A model generated the notes under the pieces. That model saw only the letters and a list, made by a program, of their open reading frames with translations. It made no database searches and was not told the DNA's origin. A DNA stretch of 64,000 nt from Microbacterium yannicii (GTDB lineage: Bacteria; Actinomycetota; Actinomycetes; Actinomycetales; Microbacteriaceae): positions 1-64,000 of the forward strand of contig NZ_JAMXMB010000006.1 in assembly GCF_024055635.1 (NCBI RefSeq), read 5' to 3'. The position numbers were made by a program, and so were the translations under genes. Shown in pieces: positions 14,833 to 23,224 of the stretch; the first letter of the stretch is position 1; each line of letters begins with the position of its first letter.

Positions 14833-15783
14833 GTGAAGGTCGACCGTGCGGTGGACGCGTACCTGCGGCATGTCGCGATCGAGCGCGGTCTGTCTGAGAA
14901 CACGATCGCCGCGTACCGTCGCGATCTCTCGGGCTACGCGGGGTGGCTGCGCGAGCAGCGCATCGAAGACACGGCCGAAGTCACCGCGGTGACCCTCGCC
15001 AGCTTCATCGCCGACCGGGCGGCCGGGCGGCCTCCGATCGCCGCGTCGTCGCTCGCCCGCCTCCAGTCATCGGTTCGCGGACTGCACCGCTTCCTCGCGC
15101 GCGAGGGCAGCGAGCCGGCCGATCCGTCGTCCAACCTGCGTCCGCCGAAGCAGCCCCGGCGGCTGCCGAAGGCGCTCACGATCGAGCAGGTCGAGCAGCT
15201 GCTGGATGCCGCCGGCCCGGCGCCGTCGACCGACGCCGACGCCGCGGGTACGGCGGCCGCGGCGCAGGGCGACCTGGTCGGCACGCGGGATCGTGCGCTC
15301 CTCGAGCTGCTGTACGCGACCGGCGCACGGGTATCGGAGATCGTCCAGCTCGACGTCGACGACGTGTCGCACGGCGACGTGCTGAGGGTGCGCGGCAAGG
15401 GATCGAAGGAGCGGATCGTGCCGGTCGGCTCATACGCCCGCGCCGCCGTCGACGCCTACCTCACGCGTGCCCGTCCGGAGCTGTCGTTGCGAGGCCGTTC
15501 GACGCCCAAGCTGTTCCTCGGCGCGCGGGGAGCACCGCTGTCGCGCCAGAGCGCCTGGCTGATCATCCAGTCCGCAGCCGAGCGCGCCCACCTCACGGCG
15601 CACGTGTCGCCGCACACCCTGCGTCACTCGTTCGCCACTCACCTGCTGCAGGGCGGCGCCGACGTGCGCGTCGTGCAGGAGCTGCTGGGACATGCGTCGG
15701 TGGCGACCACCCAGATCTACACCTACGTGTCGGTGGACGCGCTGCGCGACGTGTACGCGACCTCCCACCCCCGCGCGCGGTAG
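14833..15783 (+). CDS. xerD: Site-specific tyrosine recombinase XerD
   Basis: A 316-residue tyrosine recombinase that resolves chromosome dimers at dif. The N-terminal core-binding SAM-like domain includes AIERGLSENTIAAYRRDL. The catalytic residues are Arg in YATGARVSEI, Lys in VRGKGSKER, His-x-x-Arg in SPHTLRHSFATHLL, His in ELLGHASVATTQ, and the nucleophile Tyr in QIYTYVS. A 15-residue Ala-rich insertion lies between the two domains. The start is GTG at 14833. The 3' end, including the TAG stop, is duplicated in tandem as a 16-bp unit. Confidence 0.92.
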   Translation: MKVDRAVDAYLRHVAIERGLSENTIAAYRRDLSGYAGWLREQRIEDTAEVTAVTLASFIADRAAGRPPIAASSLARLQSSVRGLHRFLAREGSEPADPSSNLRPPKQPRRLPKALTIEQVEQLLDAAGPAPSTDADAAGTAAAAQGDLVGTRDRALLELLYATGARVSEIVQLDVDDVSHGDVLRVRGKGSKERIVPVGSYARAAVDAYLTRARPELSLRGRSTPKLFLGARGAPLSRQSAWLIIQSAAERAHLTAHVSPHTLRHSFATHLLQGGADVRVVQELLGHASVATTQIYTYVSVDALRDVYATSHPRAR

Positions 15784-15799
15784 CCCCCGCGCGCGGTAG
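15768..15799 (+). repeat. 16-bp tandem duplication over the xerD stop
   Basis: The unit CCCCCGCGCGCGGTAG occurs at 15768-15783 and again, identical, at 15784-15799. The first copy contains the xerD stop codon. Slipped replication at this GC-rich tract is the likely origin. Confidence 0.85.
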
Positions 15800-15876
15800 C
15801 CGTCGCCGGGGGGAGCGGAGAGCGCTCATCTCCCGCTGCCGCGGCGCTTTGCTGAAGGATTTCGCGGACGGCCCAC

Positions 15877-15882
15877 TAGGAT
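15877..15882 (+). promoter_or_regulatory. Possible -10 box before parA
   Basis: TAGGAT lies 28 bases before the parA GTG, in the 127-base gap after xerD. No well-spaced -35 box is seen. It would give a short leader containing the GGGAG ribosome site. Confidence 0.35.
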
Positions 15883-15910
15883 CGAGCGAGCACGAGGAAG
15901 CGGGAGCACG

Positions 15911-16801
15911 GTGGCTGACAGCACGGCGAAGACCAGATCGGGGAAGGCCTCGGAGTCCGAGGTTCCCATCGGGCCGACCGGTCGTCCGTACCACGGCTTC
16001 CCCACTCCACCGAAGCTCGACGGTCACGGCCCCGCTCGCATCATCGCCCTCTGCAACCAGAAGGGCGGCGTCGGCAAGACGACCACCACCATCAACCTCG
16101 CCGCCGCGCTCGCCGGCTATGGCCGCAAGGTGCTCGCGGTCGACTTCGACCCGCAGGGCGCGCTGTCGGCGGGCCTCGGCATTCAGACGCACGAGATCCC
16201 GACGATCTACGACCTGCTGCTGGACAGCAAGCGCGACCCGCACGAGGTCGTCGTCCACTCGCGCGTCCCGAATCTCGATGTCATCCCGGCGAACATCGAC
16301 CTGTCGGCCGCCGAGGTCCACCTCGTCAACGAGGTTGCCCGCGAGCAGACCCTCTCACGTGCGCTGCGCAAGGTGTCCGCCGACTACGACGTCGTGCTCA
16401 TCGACTGCCAGCCCTCGCTGGGACTGCTGACCGTCAACGCCCTCACCGCCAGCCATGGCGTGGTCATCCCGCTCGAGTGCGAGTTCTTCGCCCTGCGCGG
16501 CGTCGCGATGCTGATCGAGACGATCGACAAGGTGCGCGACCGTCTGAACCCCACGATCACGCTCGACGGCGTGCTCGCGACGATGTACGACGCCCGCACC
16601 CTGCACTCGCGCGAGGTGCTCGAGCGCGTGGTGGACGCGTTCGGCGACGACGTCCTCGAGACGGTCATCGGCCGCACCGTCAAGTTCCCGGATGCCTCGG
16701 TCTCGGGCATGCCGATCACCGAGTTCGCGCCGGAGCACGCTGCCGCGCAGGCCTACCTGCGGCTGGCACGGGAGCTGGTCGCCCGTGGTGCTGTCGCCTG
16801 A
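15911..16801 (+). CDS. ParA/Soj-family ATPase of the scp locus
   Basis: A 296-residue deviant-Walker ATPase. The P-loop is NQKGGVGKTTTTIN near residue 50, with the second motif AVDFDPQGALS and the IDCQPSLGLLT region. The first 40 residues are a polar extension. No parB follows; scpA and scpB do, as in mycobacteria (Rv1708-Rv1710, from memory). It is therefore the ScpAB-linked ParA paralogue rather than the segregation ATPase near oriC. A link to condensin loading or chromosome organisation is inferred from position. The start is GTG at 15911 with GGGAG four bases upstream. Confidence 0.88.
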   Translation: MADSTAKTRSGKASESEVPIGPTGRPYHGFPTPPKLDGHGPARIIALCNQKGGVGKTTTTINLAAALAGYGRKVLAVDFDPQGALSAGLGIQTHEIPTIYDLLLDSKRDPHEVVVHSRVPNLDVIPANIDLSAAEVHLVNEVAREQTLSRALRKVSADYDVVLIDCQPSLGLLTVNALTASHGVVIPLECEFFALRGVAMLIETIDKVRDRLNPTITLDGVLATMYDARTLHSREVLERVVDAFGDDVLETVIGRTVKFPDASVSGMPITEFAPEHAAAQAYLRLARELVARGAVA

Positions 16802-17642
16802 CCCTTCGACGAGCTCAGGGACCGTTGCGGGCCCCGTGAGGGGTGAGGAGTCCGCGACCGAGGCGGGGTTCCGCGTCGCCCTGGCGAACTTCGACGGACC
16901 GTTCGACCTGCTGCTGACCCTCATCTCCAAGCACGAGCTCGACATCACCGAGGTCTCACTGTCGCTCGTGACCAACGAGTTCATCGCTTATCTGCGCCAG
17001 TTGGGTCCCGACGAGGATCTGGATGAGGCATCCGAGTTCCTCGTCGTCGCCGCGACCCTGCTCGACATGAAGGTCGCCGGACTCCTGCCCCAGGGCGAGC
17101 TCGTCGACGCCGAGTCCGTCGCACTGCTGGAGGCGCGCGACCTGCTCTTCGCGCGGCTGCTGCAGTACCGGGCGTTCAAAGAGGTGTCCACGTGGTTCGA
17201 GCGGTGCCTTCGCCGCGAGGGCGTGCGGCACACGCGGTCGGTGCGCCTCGACGAGAAGTACCGCCAGGCGGTGCCCGAGCTCGTGTGGTCGCTGAGCCCC
17301 GACGATTTCGCCGCGCTCGCGCTGCTCGCGATGACGCCCAAGGAGATTCCCCGGATCGGCTTCGATCATCTGCATGCGCCGCTCATCAGCATCCGCGAGC
17401 AGGCCGCGATCGTGGTGACGCTGCTGCGGGATGCCGGATCGCTGACGTTCCGCGAGCTGATCGCGGGCGTCGGGCAACCGGGTGTCGTGGTCGCGCGATT
17501 CCTCTCGGTGCTCGAGCTGTACCGCCACGCCGCCCTGTCGTTCGAACAGCTCGAGCCACTCGGCGAATTGACCCTCCGCTGGAGCGCGCAGCGCTGGAGC
17601 GACGAGAACCTCGCCACGTTGGGGGCCGACTATGACCGATGA
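16788..17642 (+). CDS. scpA: Condensin kleisin subunit ScpA
   Basis: About 284 residues. This is the kleisin that joins the Smc heads and binds ScpB. The family hallmark near the N-terminus is FDGPFDLLLTLISKHELDIT, followed by helical segments and a C-terminal winged helix (QPGVVVARFLSVLELYR). The start is uncertain: GTG 16785, 16788 or 16836 are all in frame. With 16788 the first residues (LSPDPSTSSGT) are encoded by an interspersed repeat, so the true start may be GTG 16836. The scpB start lies inside the 3' end. Confidence 0.88.
   Translation: MLSPDPSTSSGTVAGPVRGEESATEAGFRVALANFDGPFDLLLTLISKHELDITEVSLSLVTNEFIAYLRQLGPDEDLDEASEFLVVAATLLDMKVAGLLPQGELVDAESVALLEARDLLFARLLQYRAFKEVSTWFERCLRREGVRHTRSVRLDEKYRQAVPELVWSLSPDDFAALALLAMTPKEIPRIGFDHLHAPLISIREQAAIVVTLLRDAGSLTFRELIAGVGQPGVVVARFLSVLELYRHAALSFEQLEPLGELTLRWSAQRWSDENLATLGADYDR
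16802..16823 (+). repeat. Interspersed repeat copy 1 (CTTCGAC...CTCAG family)
   Basis: A 22-base copy of the family with core CTTCGACRRGCTCAG, here with GGGACC at its end. It lies exactly between the parA stop and the body of scpA. Confidence 0.7.
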
Positions 17643-18312
17643 TGCTTCGACAAGCTCAGCAACCGGCGGTGGGAGCTCGGCAACCACGGGTGTGCACGCT
17701 GCTGTGACGGCGACCGATGTCGCGCGGCGGCTCGAGGCGATCCTGCTGATCGTCGAGGAGCCGCAGAGCCTGGTGAGCCTGGCGGCCGCGGTCGGTGCGC
17801 CCGTGCCGGCGGTGCGGCAGGCGATCGAGACGCTCGTCGACGACTACGACGGCAAGTCGGGCGGGCCGGTGCGCGGCTTCGAGCTGCGCGAGGTCGGCGG
17901 CGGCTGGCGGTTGTACGTCCGTGAGGAGCTCGATGACCTCGTCAGCGAGTTCGTCGGTGGTCAGGCGCCGTCGCGACTGTCGCAGGCGGCGCTCGAGACG
18001 CTCGCGGTCATCGCGTACAAGCAGCCGGTCACGCGCAGCCAGGTCGCGTCGATCCGCGCGGTCAACGTCGACTCGGTCGTGCGCACGCTGCTCGCGCGCG
18101 GACTCATCACCGAACTCTTCGCGGATGCCGAGACTGGCGCCATCAACTACGGGACGACCGACGCGCTGCTGGTGCACCTCGGCATCAACTCACTGGACGA
18201 GCTGCCCCACATCTCGCCGCTGCTGGACGGCGTTGACGAGGTGTCGAGGGCGGACGAGGTGTCGAGGGCGGACGAAGCCGGCGGCACCATGGACGAAGGG
18301 ATACGGCGATGA
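17632..18312 (+). CDS. scpB: Condensin subunit ScpB
   Basis: A 226-residue protein with paired winged-helix domains that binds ScpA in the SMC condensin. Recognisable parts are the N-terminal LEAILLIVEEPQSLVSLA and the SQAALETLAVIAYKQPVTRSQ helix-turn-helix motif typical of the family. Two oddities are visible. The N-terminal segment DASTSSATGG comes from an interspersed repeat, and the C-terminus has a duplicated 18-bp unit giving DEVSRADEVSRADE. It overlaps scpA by 11 bases and rluB by four. Confidence 0.92.
   Translation: MTDDASTSSATGGGSSATTGVHAAVTATDVARRLEAILLIVEEPQSLVSLAAAVGAPVPAVRQAIETLVDDYDGKSGGPVRGFELREVGGGWRLYVREELDDLVSEFVGGQAPSRLSQAALETLAVIAYKQPVTRSQVASIRAVNVDSVVRTLLARGLITELFADAETGAINYGTTDALLVHLGINSLDELPHISPLLDGVDEVSRADEVSRADEAGGTMDEGIRR
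17644..17664 (+). repeat. Interspersed repeat copy 2, inside scpB
   Basis: A 21-base copy with core CTTCGACAAGCTCAG, read in frame as ASTSSAT near the ScpB N-terminus. Confidence 0.75.
18235..18270 (+). repeat. 18-bp tandem duplication in scpB
   Basis: The unit GACGAGGTGTCGAGGGCG occurs twice without mismatch. It keeps the frame and adds six residues (DEVSRA) to the ScpB tail. Confidence 0.85.
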
Positions 18313-19154
18313 ACGACGGAGCACCACAGGGATGGGGCGCGCAATCCACCGACGGCGTACGCCTGCAGAAGGTGCTCGCGAACGCCGGGGTCGCGTCGCG
18401 CCGGGTGGCGGAGGATCTCATCGTGGCCGGCCGCGTCCGCGTCAACGGCGAGGTCGTGACGGAGCTCGGCTCGCGCATCGATCCGGAGAACGACCTCGTC
18501 GACGTCGACGGCACCGCCGTGCAGCTCGACCAGTCCAAGCGCTACGTCATGCTCAACAAGCCGACCGGCGTCGTGAGCTCGATGAAGGACGACCGCGGTC
18601 GCCCCGACCTCCGCCGTTTCACCCAGGACTGGGACGAGCGGCTCTACAACGTGGGGCGATTGGATGCCGAGACCAGCGGCCTGCTCGTACTCACCAATGA
18701 CGGCGAGCTCGCGCATGTGCTCGCTCATCCGTCGTTCGGCGTGACCAAGGTCTACATCGCCAAAGTGGACGGCCGCGTCACGCCGCAGACCGTCCAGAAG
18801 CTGGTGCGCGGCGTCGACCTGGAGGACGGCCCGATCGCGGCCGACAAGGCCCGGCTGCTGTCCGCTTCGACAGGCTCAGCGACCGGACGCGAGGAGTCGC
18901 TCGTCGAGCTCACCCTCCACTCGGGGCGCAACCGCATCGTGCGCCGCATGATGGCGGCGGTCGGGCATCCGGTCGTCGAACTCGTGCGCCGGCAGTTCGG
19001 ACCGCTCCACCTGGGAACCCTGCCAGCCGGGCGCGCCCGCGAGTTGACTAAAGTGGAGCGGGGCGCTCTGCTGACTCTCGCGCGCAGTGCGACTTCTTCC
19101 ACGCCGGCGGAGGACGCGCCCGATACCCGCGATGGCGATCCGTCCGCGGAGTGA
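18309..19154 (+). CDS. rluB: Pseudouridine synthase, RsuA/RluB family
   Basis: A 281-residue rRNA pseudouridine synthase. The N-terminal S4 domain (LQKVLANAGVASRRVAEDLI, VRVNGEVV) is followed by the catalytic domain with the active aspartate in NVGRLDAETSGLLVLTNDG and the family motif HSGRNRIVRRMMAAVGHPV. It likely modifies 23S rRNA at or near position 2605. A third copy of the interspersed repeat adds residues SASTGSAT around residue 188, probably a surface loop, so the gene should still be functional. It overlaps scpB by four bases. Confidence 0.92.
   Translation: MNDGAPQGWGAQSTDGVRLQKVLANAGVASRRVAEDLIVAGRVRVNGEVVTELGSRIDPENDLVDVDGTAVQLDQSKRYVMLNKPTGVVSSMKDDRGRPDLRRFTQDWDERLYNVGRLDAETSGLLVLTNDGELAHVLAHPSFGVTKVYIAKVDGRVTPQTVQKLVRGVDLEDGPIAADKARLLSASTGSATGREESLVELTLHSGRNRIVRRMMAAVGHPVVELVRRQFGPLHLGTLPAGRARELTKVERGALLTLARSATSSTPAEDAPDTRDGDPSAE
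18864..18884 (+). repeat. Interspersed repeat copy 3, inside rluB
   Basis: A 21-base copy with core CTTCGACAGGCTCAG, read in frame as ASTGSAT. It is identical to the reverse complement of the copy at 54266-54286. Confidence 0.75.
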
Positions 19155-19188
19155 AGATGCCTCTCTGCGGGGCGAACAGGAGACGCAA

Positions 19189-20331
19189 GTGACCGACACG
19201 AGGCCGACCTCGGCGCGCGAGCGCGCCGGTGAGTCCGCGCTCGCCCCGCGCGTGCAGGGCACGGTGCGGATCGTCGGCGCAGGCCTCCTCGGGGCCAGCA
19301 TCGGTCATGCGCTCACCGCTCGCGGGGTCGACGTCGCACTCGACGACACCTCGCCCTCGCAGCTGCGCCTCGCGGTGGACTACGGCGCCGGTCGCCATGC
19401 CGCCGACACCGACGAGCCGTCGCTGGTCGTCGTCGCCGTGCCGCCGGACGTGACCGCCGACGTCATCCAGCGCGAGCTCGCCCGCTTTCCGCGCGCGGTC
19501 GTGACGGATGTCGCGAGCGTCAAGCTCGAGCCGCTCCACGTCCTGCGCGAGCGTGGCGTCGACCTCACCCACTACATCGGCTCTCACCCCCTGGCGGGAC
19601 GCGAGCGCGGGGGAGCGATCTCGGCGCGCGCCGACATCTTCGTCGGGCGGCCGTGGGTCGTCTGCCGCGACGAAGAGACCCCGTCGGCCGACCTCGCGCT
19701 CGTCGAGGGCCTGGCGCTCGACCTCGGCGCGACGCCGCTGGAGATGACTCCCGAAGACCACGACCGTGCCGTCGCACTCGTCTCGCATGTGCCCCAGCTG
19801 GTGGCGAGCCTCCTGGCCGGCCGCTTCGTCGACGCGCCCGACGGGTCGCTGCGCCTCGCCGGCCAGGGCGTGCGCGACACGACGCGCATCGCGGCATCCG
19901 CTCCCGAACTGTGGGTGCAGATCCTCGGCGCGAACGCCGCACCGGTCGTGGACGTGCTCGACCTGCTGGCCTCCGACCTGACCGCCGTCGCGGATGCGCT
20001 GCGCGCGCCCGATGCTCCAGGCTCGCGCCGCGCGGTCGCCGACACGATCCGCCGCGGCAACGACGGCGTCGAGCGCCTGCCGGGCAAGCACGGTCAGAAC
20101 CGTCGCTTCGAGCAGGTGGTCGTCATGGTCGACGACACCCCCGGGCAACTGGGCCGTCTCTTCGGCGAGCTCGGCGAGCTCGGCGTCAACGTGGAAGACC
20201 TCCGGCTCGAGCATTCGCCGGGCGCCCAGTTCGGCCTCGCCGATATCAGCGTCGTCCCGAGCGCGGTGCGCCGGGCCGTCGACGGTCTCGAGTCGCGCGG
20301 CTGGAAGATTGCGAGCAGCACCAATGACTGA
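19189..20331 (+). CDS. tyrA: Prephenate dehydrogenase with ACT-like domain
   Basis: A 380-residue enzyme of tyrosine synthesis. The NAD(P)-binding motif is [14 protein letters not shown] near residue 25. The substrate-binding motif is [10 protein letters not shown], followed by a helical dimer domain. The C-terminal 75 residues ([20 protein letters not shown]) look like an ACT domain, suggesting feedback control by an aromatic amino acid. The start is GTG at 19189, chosen because AGGAGA lies seven bases upstream. Earlier ATGs overlap rluB and lack this site. The cmk start lies inside its 3' end. Confidence 0.9.
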   Translation: MTDTRPTSARERAGESALAPRVQGTVRIVGAGLLGASIGHALTARGVDVALDDTSPSQLRLAVDYGAGRHAADTDEPSLVVVAVPPDVTADVIQRELARFPRAVVTDVASVKLEPLHVLRERGVDLTHYIGSHPLAGRERGGAISARADIFVGRPWVVCRDEETPSADLALVEGLALDLGATPLEMTPEDHDRAVALVSHVPQLVASLLAGRFVDAPDGSLRLAGQGVRDTTRIAASAPELWVQILGANAAPVVDVLDLLASDLTAVADALRAPDAPGSRRAVADTIRRGNDGVERLPGKHGQNRRFEQVVVMVDDTPGQLGRLFGELGELGVNVEDLRLEHSPGAQFGLADISVVPSAVRRAVDGLESRGWKIASSTND

Positions 20332-21073
20332 CCCCACCACCCCCTCCACGGCCGCCGACGTGGTGTTCGTCGTCGCCATCGACGGACCTGCGGGCAGCGG
20401 CAAGTCGAGCGTCTCGAAGCAGGTCGCCCGCCGACTCGGCTACGGCTACCTCGACACCGGCGCAGCGTACCGGGCGCTCGCGTGGCACGCCCTCGAACAC
20501 GGCATCGACACGTCGGACGCGGCATCCGTTCTGGACGTCACCGGGGACTTCGAGTACGCGATCTCGCTCGATCCCGATGCGTACTGGGTGCGGGTCGGCG
20601 CGGCCGACGTGACCGACGCGATCCGCGAGCCGCGCGTCTCGGACGCCGTCAGCGGCGTGGCGCGCGTTCCGGCTGTGCGGGAATCGGTGAACCGGCTGTT
20701 CCGCGGTCTCATCGCCGGCTCCGGCCGCCCCGGTGTGATCGTCGAAGGCCGTGACATCACGACAGTCGTCGCCCCCGATGCCCCGGTGCGCATCCTCCTC
20801 ACCGCCGCACCTGAGGTGCGTGCCGCCCGTCGGAGCGCCGAGGTGACGACGCAGGATGCCGCAGCAGTCGCCGCCGCACTTCACCAGCGCGACGCCTCCG
20901 ACTCGGCCGTCGTCGACTTCCTCACCGCCGCTCCCGGCGTCGAGGTCGTCGACTCGACCCGCCTCGATTTCGACCAGACCGTGGACGCCGTGCTCCGTGT
21001 GATCCGGGCGGCGCAGTCCGCCCCGATGATCCACGGCGCACCCGCGGTCGAACCACAGCAGACAGGAGCCTGA
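20324..21073 (+). CDS. cmk: Cytidylate kinase
   Basis: A 249-residue (d)CMP kinase. The P-loop is [15 protein letters not shown] near residue 16. The family segments [10 protein letters not shown] and [10 protein letters not shown], the NMP-binding region and the lid ([20 protein letters not shown]) are all present. Together with pyrG upstream it controls CTP supply. It overlaps tyrA by eight bases and is followed after a single base by der, so tyrA-cmk-der is one unit. Confidence 0.93.
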   Translation: MTDPTTPSTAADVVFVVAIDGPAGSGKSSVSKQVARRLGYGYLDTGAAYRALAWHALEHGIDTSDAASVLDVTGDFEYAISLDPDAYWVRVGAADVTDAIREPRVSDAVSGVARVPAVRESVNRLFRGLIAGSGRPGVIVEGRDITTVVAPDAPVRILLTAAPEVRAARRSAEVTTQDAAAVAAALHQRDASDSAVVDFLTAAPGVEVVDSTRLDFDQTVDAVLRVIRAAQSAPMIHGAPAVEPQQTGA

Positions 21074-21074
21074 G

Positions 21075-22628
21075 ATGGCCGCTGACAACTCCACCGACAG
21101 CCCCGGCGACTTCGACGAGTTCGAAGACACCGCCGGCGACCAGATCGCCGAGAATCTCGCCGCACTCGACGACAACCTCGCCGAGCAGCGTGCGGCGGCC
21201 CTTCGTGCCGGCCTCGAGGACTACGACCTCGATGAGGAGGATGCCGAGCTCCTCGAGGGCCTCGTGCGCGGCGAGGACGGCATCGAGTTCCTTCCTGCCC
21301 TCCCCGTGGTGGCGATCGTCGGCCGGCCGAACGTCGGCAAGTCCGCCCTGGTGAACCGCATCCTCGGCCGCCGCGAGGCCGTCGTGGAGGACACGCCGGG
21401 CGTCACGCGCGACCGCGTCACCTACAAGGCCGAGTGGATGGACCGCCGGTTCACCATCGTCGACACCGGCGGCTGGGAGCCGGACGCCAAGGGCATCGAC
21501 CGCTCCGTCGCCCTGCAGGCCGAGGTCGCGATCGACCTGTCGGACGTCGTGATGTTCGTCGTCGACGCCATGGTCGGTGCCACCTCCACCGACGAGCACG
21601 TCGTGCGCCTGCTGCGCAAGGCCGGCAAGCCCGTCTTCCTCGTCGCCAACAAGATCGACGATGCCCGCCAGGAGCCCGAGGCCGCGGCCTTGTGGAACCT
21701 CGGTCTCGGCGAGCCGTACCCCGTCTCGGCGATCCACGGCCGTGGCGTCGCCGACCTGCTCGACGAGATCGTCAAGGTGCTCCCCGACGTGTCGGCGGTC
21801 GCCAAGCACGAGATCGGTGGGCCTCGCCGCGTCGCGATCCTCGGGCGTCCGAACGTCGGCAAGTCGTCGCTGCTCAACAAGGCCGCCGGCGAGGAGCGCG
21901 TCGTCGTGAACGAGCTGGCCGGCACCACGCGCGACCCCGTCGACGAGATCGTCGAGCTCGGCGGCAAGCTGTGGCGCTTCGTGGACACCGCCGGCATCCG
22001 GCGCCGCGTGCACCTGCAGCAGGGCGCCGACTTCTACGCGTCGCTGCGCACATCGGCCGCGCTGGAGAAGGCGGAGGTCGCCGTCGTGGTGCTCGATGTC
22101 ACCCAGTCGCTCAGCGAGCAGGATGTGCGCATCATCGACCTCGTGCTCGAGTCGGGTCGCGCGCTCATCCTGGCGTTCAACAAGTGGGACCGCCTCAACG
22201 ACGACGACCTCGACGGGCAGGACCGCCGCCGCTACCTGGAGCGCGAGATCGAGCAGGACCTCGCGCACGTCGCGTGGGCGCCCCGCGTCAACATCTCGGC
22301 GCGTACCGGGCGCCACCTCGACAAGCTGGTGCCGGCGCTCGAGACGGCGCTCGAGTCATGGGACCAGCGCATCCCGACGGGTAAGTTCAACGCGTTCCTC
22401 TCGGAGCTGATCGCCGAGCACCCGCACCCGCTGCGCGGCGGCAAGCAGCCGCGCATCCTGTTCGGCACCCAGGCGTCCACGCGCCCGCCGACCTTCGTGC
22501 TGTTCACCACCGGCTTCCTCGACCCGGGCTACCGTCGCTTCATCCAGCGCCGCCTGCGCGAGCTCTACGGCTTCGAGGGCACGCCGATCGTCATCAACAT
22601 GCGGGTGCGCGAGCGTCGCCAGCGCTGA
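21075..22628 (+). CDS. der: Ribosome-assembly GTPase Der (EngA)
   Basis: A 517-residue double-GTPase needed for 50S subunit maturation. About 75 acidic residues precede the first G domain ([13 protein letters not shown] near residue 82, NKID near 193). The second G domain has [13 protein letters not shown] near residue 257 and the NKWD motif near 372. A KH-like C-terminal domain ends [12 protein letters not shown]. The acidic N-terminal extension is common in actinobacterial Der. The closest gene downstream is on the other strand, and a strong palindrome lies between. Confidence 0.95.
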   Translation: MAADNSTDSPGDFDEFEDTAGDQIAENLAALDDNLAEQRAAALRAGLEDYDLDEEDAELLEGLVRGEDGIEFLPALPVVAIVGRPNVGKSALVNRILGRREAVVEDTPGVTRDRVTYKAEWMDRRFTIVDTGGWEPDAKGIDRSVALQAEVAIDLSDVVMFVVDAMVGATSTDEHVVRLLRKAGKPVFLVANKIDDARQEPEAAALWNLGLGEPYPVSAIHGRGVADLLDEIVKVLPDVSAVAKHEIGGPRRVAILGRPNVGKSSLLNKAAGEERVVVNELAGTTRDPVDEIVELGGKLWRFVDTAGIRRRVHLQQGADFYASLRTSAALEKAEVAVVVLDVTQSLSEQDVRIIDLVLESGRALILAFNKWDRLNDDDLDGQDRRRYLEREIEQDLAHVAWAPRVNISARTGRHLDKLVPALETALESWDQRIPTGKFNAFLSELIAEHPHPLRGGKQPRILFGTQASTRPPTFVLFTTGFLDPGYRRFIQRRLRELYGFEGTPIVINMRVRERRQR

Positions 22629-22655
22629 CGTCGACCGCATCGACGGTGGGGGAGC

Positions 22656-22675
22656 GATGCCTCGGCCGAGGCATC
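22656..22675. terminator. Palindromic terminator between der and an acetyltransferase gene
   Basis: Perfect 20-base palindrome made of GATGCCTCGG and its complement, flanked by GGGG and CCCC runs. It lies between convergent genes, so it could act in both directions. Confidence 0.6.
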
Positions 22676-22677
22676 CC

Positions 22678-23103
22678 CTACTCTCCGGTTCGGTGCGCGA
22701 ACGCCGGCCGCACCATCGCGGTGCGGTCGGGCTCGGCGAAGCCGAACTGCCGGTACAGGCCGTGCGCGTCGCCGGTGAAGAGCGTCCACCGCAGGTCGCG
22801 CCCGGGGCCGTCCTCGATCATGAGCTGCAGCAGCCGCTTGCTGAGCCCGTGACCGCGGTGCGCGTCGAGGACGAACACGTCGGCGAGGTACGCGAAGCCG
22901 ACGCCGTCCGACACTGCGCGGGCGAATGCGACCTGCTCGCCGGTGGTGCGGTCGTACGCACCCACGACGCGCCAGGCGTTGCCGATCTGCGTCTCGACGT
23001 CGGAGCGTGTGCGCCAGCGTCCCCAGTACGCCTCCGTCGACAGCCACGCCCATACCACCTCGTGCTGGATGCGGGCGGGGTCGTCGTCGAGGTCGTAGTC
23101 CAT
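22678..23103 (-). CDS. GNAT-family N-acetyltransferase
   Basis: A 141-residue protein starting MDYDLDDDPARI. The acetyl-CoA-binding region is FVLDAHRGHGLSKRLLQLMI, and the C-terminal LYRQFGFAEPDRTAM is typical of small-molecule GNAT enzymes. The substrate is unknown. The ATG at 23103 was chosen because the family domain begins here and the upstream sequence is low-complexity. A CACAAT sequence ends six bases before it on the minus strand, a weak candidate -10 for a leaderless transcript. Confidence 0.82.
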   Translation of the reverse strand: MDYDLDDDPARIQHEVVWAWLSTEAYWGRWRTRSDVETQIGNAWRVVGAYDRTTGEQVAFARAVSDGVGFAYLADVFVLDAHRGHGLSKRLLQLMIEDGPGRDLRWTLFTGDAHGLYRQFGFAEPDRTAMVRPAFAHRTGE

Positions 23104-23224
23104 CCATCCATTGTGGTGAGTCCCTGCACGAGCCCGGTGAGTCTTCGCGTGACAGGGGCCGGGCCGGTCCCCGGCCGGTGGCCCGGCGGTGTGACAGGCT
23201 GGCAGAGACGGAAGGGCTGGCACA

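Noticed and set aside
15911..16801. Chromosome-partition ParA with a parB partner
   Set aside because: No parB gene or parS-type site lies next to it; the neighbours are scpA and scpB, so it is the ScpAB-linked paralogue.
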